The notes under the pieces: generated by a model | The model's database searches: none | What the model was told of the DNA's origin: nothing | The model's input: the letters and a program-made list of their open reading frames with translations, nothing else | DNA from: Branchiostoma floridae | Taxonomy: Eukaryota; Chordata; Leptocardii; Amphioxiformes; Branchiostomatidae | Reading direction: 5' to 3' | DNA length: 64,000 bases | Assembly (NCBI RefSeq): GCF_000003815.2 | Contig: NC_049993.1 | Span: forward strand, 6,690,743-6,754,742 | Made by a program: the position numbers and the translations under genes | In this document: piece after piece, positions 58,501-64,000 of the stretch | How positions within the stretch are numbered: the stretch's first letter is position 1 | How the letters are laid out: each line of letters opens with the position of its first letter

Positions 58501-59796
58501 TGCTAAAATTAACATGACTTTATTCAAATATTAAAGGTTATAACAGAAGTGAATATTGTTGCTGTCCTGTATTGTTACATTTTCGATAGTGCTCCTATTT
58601 TCCATGCACTCAAGAGTTACACGTTTCAATACTGCACCACCGTAGCAACTCATAGAGAATATAATGCACCTGTGCAAAGACTTTACAGGGAAACCTGTTG
58701 CACAAGATTGTCAAATGAAACTATCACTCATAAGATTCTGATTTTAACGAAAATTGATTTCCATAATATCTTTGCAATTTCAATTTCAACCAAGGTATAA
58801 AATAAGGCTATGCATATTTTGCAACTTCAATCTACAAAAATGGTACTGATTCTTATCAAAGCAATTACCAACAACGGGAAATAGGATTACCAACTTCGTT
58901 GATAATCTAAATATTTCCCGTGCTGAGAATTACTCATCATTGTAAACACTACTGTAACACCATTACTATATAAGTCTACTCATATATTTAGCATGCACAC
59001 CTTGGCTAAAATCAGAACAGTACTAAGAACAGTGCAGATTGTACAATCTTACAGATAACTCCAGTCCATTGTCAGTGGTGTGTGTTCAACCTACTCTTTC
59101 TCAGATTGCTATGCATTTGGTAAGACTCGGTCTGGGACCAACCCGCAACATGCTAGGCGAACACTTTACCCAATACGGCATTGAAGTGGTCTATATCGCA
59201 GCCAAGACGTGATACGATAAAATGTTCTACGAAGCACGCCAGGCACTGCCCGTAGCCAGGATATTGGTTGGGGGGGTTCTTTTTAGTACTTGTGGGACCA
59301 TCGAGCGCCGCAGGCGCGAGACTCACGCCGAAGGCGTGAGCTGCCTAGGGGGGTCCGGGGGCATGCTCCCCTGGAAAATTTTTAAAATATTGACCCTCTG
59401 AAACCCCATTTCCTGCATTTTGACGGGCAAAATTTGCTGGCTAAGTTAAATGGAATTTCTATCAAAATACACAAGGCTTTTGGCATAAGTCTTTGAGGCA
59501 GTTATTTTCACCATGTCTGACACCAAAGGCGCGAGGCGTCGCAATGGACTGAATGGAGGTCCGGGGAAATTTTTAAATCTGGACCCTCTGAAAAGCCATT
59601 TCCTGCACTTTCTTGGGCAAATTTTGCTGATAGACTCACTAAGATTGAATGAAATGTCTATAAGTAAAAAATGGAAATCAGTCATGCCTTTAAAAAAAAT
59701 TCTTGGACATGAAAAAGTGGACCTTCATGCATGAAAAAGCGGACCTTTTCAGCGTGTGGGGGGTTCTTCCGAACCCCCCGAACCCCCCCCCCCTGG
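58501..59796 (-). other. Probable 3' UTR of the NHL gene, mostly transposon-derived
   Basis: The minus-strand poly(A) signal AATAAA lies at 58519-58524 (TTTATT on plus). Most of 59247-59796 is the inserted element described below. Confidence 0.35.
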
Positions 59797-59805
59797 CTAC
59801 GGGCA
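59247..59805. mobile_element. Terminal-inverted-repeat element overlapping the end of the NHL coding region
   Basis: Ends TGCCCGTAGCCAGG (59247-59260) and its exact complement CCTGGCTACGGGCA (59792-59805). It carries two diverged internal direct repeats, each with GACCCTCTGAAA and CCATTTCCTGCA. No target-site duplication is clear. Its right end supplies the last two codons and stop of the NHL gene. Confidence 0.85.
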
Positions 59806-62341
59806 TAAGATACTAACATTGTAGCGGACAGGGCGTCCGTGCATCCCGATCCCGCCATTATCGACGGGATAGGTCACTACCAACTGTCCTTCTGGTCCTA
59901 CAGCAATGTGTTCTACCGTCAGTCCAATGGCGACATGGTGAACGAATTGTCCGCGGCTTGTAAACACGGATACCCGCTTGTTTTTGCGGTCCGCTACGAT
60001 AACGTTTCCATACCTGTCCGTGCAGATGTCTCTAGGAGCTTTGAGTTCGCCATCACCGCTTTCATAGCTCCCGAAGCTGAAGAGGAACTGTCCAGTCTCG
60101 TTATACACCTGTACCGTACCCGTGCGGGTTGGGACGAAGATGTTTCCATCTCTGTTGACGGCAAGGGTGGAAGAAAATGGCACCAAGCGCTCTTTCCTAA
60201 CCAATGTCCTCACAACAGATCCATCTGGACGGAATATGTAGACCTTCATATAGCTGTCTTTCCAACCCATCAGAGCAATGTGGTCATTTCGTGGATCCAC
60301 GGCCATTCCGTCAATGCATGTTCCATGCCGAATACCAAACGTGGCCAATCCCACACCGTTCCTATTATATTGCACAACTCGGTCAGTAGGGCACATCCAA
60401 TCTACAGTAGATATATTGTTCAGTTCAGCATGGGAATAACGAACATTTACCATCCCCACTACCCACAGGAAGCCCTGTCTGTCGGCGGCAATACGATGTG
60501 GTAAGAAGAGGTTATAGGTTCTTTCACTCGATTCGCCATATTTGCGCCACTCTCCATCCCTAGTACACATAAATAAAGGATGTCCGGGCGCGGGCATACT
60601 CCCATCAAGGCTCACATCTTCACTTCTCGACACAACTGTAGGGAAATGGTGCACGTATGCGCCCTTCAGGTTGAATATCTGCACCTGACATAGTTCCTTT
60701 TCAATCACAAATACCTCGTTACGAGGAGATACGGCAACCCCACGAAGTTCGGCGAACGCTCCCAATTCTGAATCTCTCCCATCGAACGTGATGATGTGGT
60801 GTTCGTTGCCTTTTGCAGCTGCAACATATTTCATGTTGATGTCATTATGAAATAAGGGTCAGAAGGTTTGGGTGATAAAAGCCTGCACACAGTACTGCGA
60901 GGATGACACTCCAAACAGGAGTCATATGGAATTAAACCCTAGAAAAAAAGCCAGTGGGAATGGCCCGAGCAAAATGTCAATGTGTTTTATGCTATATGAT
61001 AATGCATGTGCCTATAGATGAATAAGTAAGGGTAGGGCAGTTTTGATAATTGGTATATATATGATATTATGCGTGTATCTATGTGAATAAGTAAGTTTTA
61101 GCAAAGGTTATGAAGTACCACTGTAAGTATTTTACAATGTTTGTAATCCATTGTGTATACGTGTTGAATCTTTTAAGAAAAGATTTGAAAAATAATGCTT
61201 TGAAACCACTTTGAGGTGTCTCCCTGGCCAGCTCCCTTATGATTTTGAGCATAATAAATAAGTCATTCATTTGCAACATTCGTTTACCTGATATTGAGGC
61301 AATTTTGAAATTAATAGGGAACCAAAAATGAGGGTACGGAAATGTGTTGTACCGCTTGACTATGTATTTACCATAAGTGAGACTTGTGTTTGGCAGGACC
61401 TCTTGTATAGTAGTAGATACACTTGTAGGCTTTACAGTTAACATCTCGGACGTTGCCGTCTCTTCTAAGCCTGTAGAAACCGTTGTCTGCGGAGCAGAAG
61501 TTGTCGATTTAAACAAAAGAAGGCAGATTGTAAACATCTCTTCTTCTTCTTTCATACTGCCAAGCCTCTAATTCCAGAGATGAACGGCATCTTTATGTAG
61601 AAGCTACACACAGACAATTTACTTCATTCATTGAAACTTCAGATTAAAGATTTCAGTCTAGACAAATCTAGGAACCAAAACAGAAACTAGATTGCTATAT
61701 TCATGGGACGTCTTGAATTTCTAGAGCATTGTCCCAAGCAAGACCTCTCCTGTCGTCTTTAAAAGCAGTTTTAAGCACATCAAAAGTTGCATGGTAATAT
61801 TAGGTCAAATACAGGTGTCTAAATGCAGGGGTACGATGTGTAAACTTTGATGAATTTCGAGTCGGCTAATTATGAATGAAGCAACTGTGACAAGTATGCA
61901 ATCTATTCAGCCAGTTGCTGTTGTATACCCCTTTCATCATAAACTCATTCATTCGTCCGTTCGTTCGTTCGTTCGTTCATTCATTCATTCATTCATTGCT
62001 TCATTTAATCATTCATTTTTAATTTTCTTTTTTTATTCCTGCTTTAGCTAGATGGGCAACTTAAGAATAGACAGGGAAGATTAAAGAATCAAAATTGAGT
62101 ATCATACAAATGCCACAAGAACAAGAAAAGAAACAATCATTTAAAAGCCAATTTACCTCGATATTTCCAGCTGTTCCATGATACAGGCCTTCTGATTGGT
62201 AGTTTTCCATGATCCCATAGACGAGTCCTGTTGCTATCAATGCCACCGCAACACATGACGTCATCACGAGTCCAGCCAGCTTACACCGTGAGAGAACATG
62301 GGGCACCAGGTCATGGCGGACACGGGCGTTTTCTACACCGC
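59797..62341 (-). CDS. Membrane-anchored NHL-repeat (beta-propeller) protein, 5' end missing
   Basis: Visible exons (minus): 62341-62157, 61486-61372, 60818-59797 with TAG at 59799-59797. Phases agree throughout. The first visible exon has a short basic cytosolic part and one hydrophobic segment (LAGLVMTSCVAVALIATGLVYGI). The second is a Ser/Thr-rich stalk. The third encodes a propeller of about 340 residues with NHL repeats, clearest in LKAPRDICTDRYGNVIVADRKN. Topology is probably type II with the propeller outside. NHL propellers bind protein or RNA partners; no RING or B-box is visible. The first visible exon starts in mid-codon, so at least one upstream exon lies at or beyond 62.4 kb. An alternative acceptor 9 nt downstream (after AAAAG) is in frame. 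Confidence 0.85.
61947..62000 (+). repeat. (TTCG)n/(TTCA)n microsatellite
   Basis: Compound tetranucleotide run in the NHL gene intron. Confidence 0.95.
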
Positions 62342-62422
62342 CTATTAGAAGGAATGTTTGGGCATCAGACTTCTTTCTAACGTTACATTTTAGACTTCTA
62401 TATAACGTTACTAATCTGTGTG

Positions 62423-62507
62423 TATCTATCTATCTATCTACCTCTCCATCAATCCATACATTTAACCATCCATCCATCCGCCTTTCTATCTATCCATCTA
62501 TCTATAG
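62423..62507 (+). repeat. (TCTA)n/(CCAT)n microsatellite
   Basis: Compound tetranucleotide run just upstream (minus sense) of the first visible NHL exon. Confidence 0.95.
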
Positions 62508-62930
62508 CTAATATTAGCATGTCATTTCATACTTAGAATTTTATGTTCTGCGTGATTAGTATATGGAAAAGTAATCTCTAACACAAGGAACGGAATTATG
62601 AAAGGGTAAGGGAGACAGTGTGCGGAACTCGCGGAACTCTTTGTCTTCGTACACCAATCACGCTTATTCGAGCTCAGTTGTATTTTGCAAACACTGTGTG
62701 TTTTATTGAAAGAAAGAACAACAGTAAAACAAAAAAAATATGATACAACACTGCTGAGCAATAAAGTAATCGTTTGTATCCAGCTATATAATGCAATCCA
62801 ATCCAATATAATACAGTGCAATAGTGTTTAGAAATAAGGTGATGCTAGTAGTATCTTGTATCCAGCATTTGTATTACCTGAGGATGGACAGCTGGCGCGA
62901 TCGGACGATTGTCCTGGACTCTGGCCCTGT

Positions 62931-63095
62931 NNNNNNNNNNNNNNNNNNNNNNNNNNNNNNNNNNNNNNNNNNNNNNNNNNNNNNNNNNNNNNNNNNNNNN
63001 NNNNNNNNNNNNNNNNNNNNNNNNNNNNNNNNNNNNNNNNNNNNNNNNNNNNNNNNNNNNNNNNNNNNNNNNNNNNNNNNNNNNNNNNNNNNNNN
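62931..63095. other. Assembly gap (165 N)
   Basis: The gap ends exactly where the first satellite unit starts, so it probably hides further repeat copies. Confidence 0.98.
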
Positions 63096-63968
63096 GCCCA
63101 CGGGTTTTCTATGATACTCAAGTGTTGAAAGTAACGCACATTTTGTTTGAAATTTCGGAAGTCCGATCGTAAGAGGTCGCTTTTTTGCGGTTACCGAAGG
63201 GTTCGCTTAGCGGTAGCGGGTTATCCCCCAGGTGAGCCTTCATTCGTATGTAGAAAAGTTACAAAGTAATTTTGGGTACTCAAATCACTTTTTACGTTTT
63301 GCCCACGGGTTTTACTATGATACTCAAGTGTTGAAAGTAACGCACATTTTGTTTGAAATTTCGGAAGTCCGATCGTAAGGGGTCGCTTTTTTGCGGTTAC
63401 CGAAGGGTTCGCTTAGCGGTTAGCGGTTATCCCCCAGGTGAGCCTTCATTCGTATGTAGAAAAGTTACAAAGTAATTTTGGGTACTCAAATCACTTTTTA
63501 CGTTTTGCCCACGGGTTTTACTTTGATATTCAAGTGTTGAAAGTAACGCACATTATGTATGAAATTTCGGAAGTCCGATCGTAAGGGGTCGCTTTTTTGC
63601 GGTTACCGAAGGGTTCGCTTAGCGGTTAGCGGTTATCCCCCAGGTGAGCCTTCATTCGTATGTAGAAAAGTTACAAAGTAATTTTGGGTACTCAAATCAC
63701 TTTTTACCTTTTGCCGACGGGTTTTACTTTGATATTCAAGTGTTGAAAGTAACGCACATTATGTATGAAATTTCGGAAGTCCGATCGTAAGGGGTCGCTT
63801 TTTTGCGGTTACCGAAGGGTTCGCTTAGCGGTTAGTGGTTATCCCCCAGGTGAGCCTTCATTCGTATGTAGAAAAGTTACAAAGTAATTTTGGGTACTCA
63901 AATCACTTTTTACGTTTTGCCCACGGGGTTTACTATGATACTCAAGTGTTGAAAGTAACGCACATTTT
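63096..63968 (+). repeat. 206-bp tandem satellite, about 4.3 copies
   Basis: Units start at 63096, 63301, 63507, 63713 and 63919 (GCC[CG]ACGGG). Periods are 205, 206, 206 and 206. Copies differ at only a few sites. The array stops at about 63968 and unrelated sequence resumes. Confidence 0.97.
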
Positions 63969-64000
63969 GAACAAATAAATGACCCGGGTCGCCAAGGCCA

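Noticed and set aside
62824..63172. Open frames reading across the N run
   Set aside because: They consist mostly of undetermined residues from the gap.

Overview
The window looks like invertebrate chordate DNA, most likely a lancelet (Branchiostoma). It has many short exons with GT-AG introns, dense foldback elements, a KANK-type cytoskeletal gene and an animal chitin synthase with SAM domains. All exon models here were built by hand from splice sites, frame continuity and family motifs. No transcript or database was consulted.

Region 1 (1-24.4 kb, + strand): a KANK gene. No coding exon can be supported before 9226. Coding runs 9226-20544 in 13 exons (1198 aa from the ATG at 9267): KN motif, coiled coil, a region of VGVG-like and CxxC repeats, an acidic serine run, and five ankyrin repeats laid out one per exon. 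A 3' UTR of about 3.9 kb probably follows and carries a large inverted repeat around an assembly gap.

Region 2 (24.4-57.6 kb, + strand): about 3.4 kb of CpG-retaining intergenic DNA leads into a 35-exon chitin synthase (27804-56256, 1935 aa). Its N-terminal membrane block, GT2 catalytic motifs (EDRW, QRRRW), SWGTRE motif, C-terminal membrane helices and two tandem SAM domains are all readable. The striking point is a complete F5/8 type C (discoidin) domain, encoded by three exons (38794-41115), spliced in frame into the middle of the cytosolic catalytic domain. It is bounded by phase-1 introns on both sides, and tyrosines stand at or next to both positions of the usual disulfide cysteines. 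This is the best candidate for an undescribed system. The introns are loaded with foldback elements, nested transposons, SINEs and decayed exon copies.

Region 3 (57.6-64 kb, - strand): a convergent gene encoding a membrane-anchored NHL beta-propeller protein (59797-62341, N-terminus missing). Its last two residues and stop codon come from the end of an inserted element. A 206-bp tandem satellite and a gap close the window.

The genes are not an operon and show no obvious shared pathway. KANK acts at talin/actin adhesion sites, chitin synthase makes extracellular polysaccharide at the plasma membrane, and the NHL protein is probably a surface protein.
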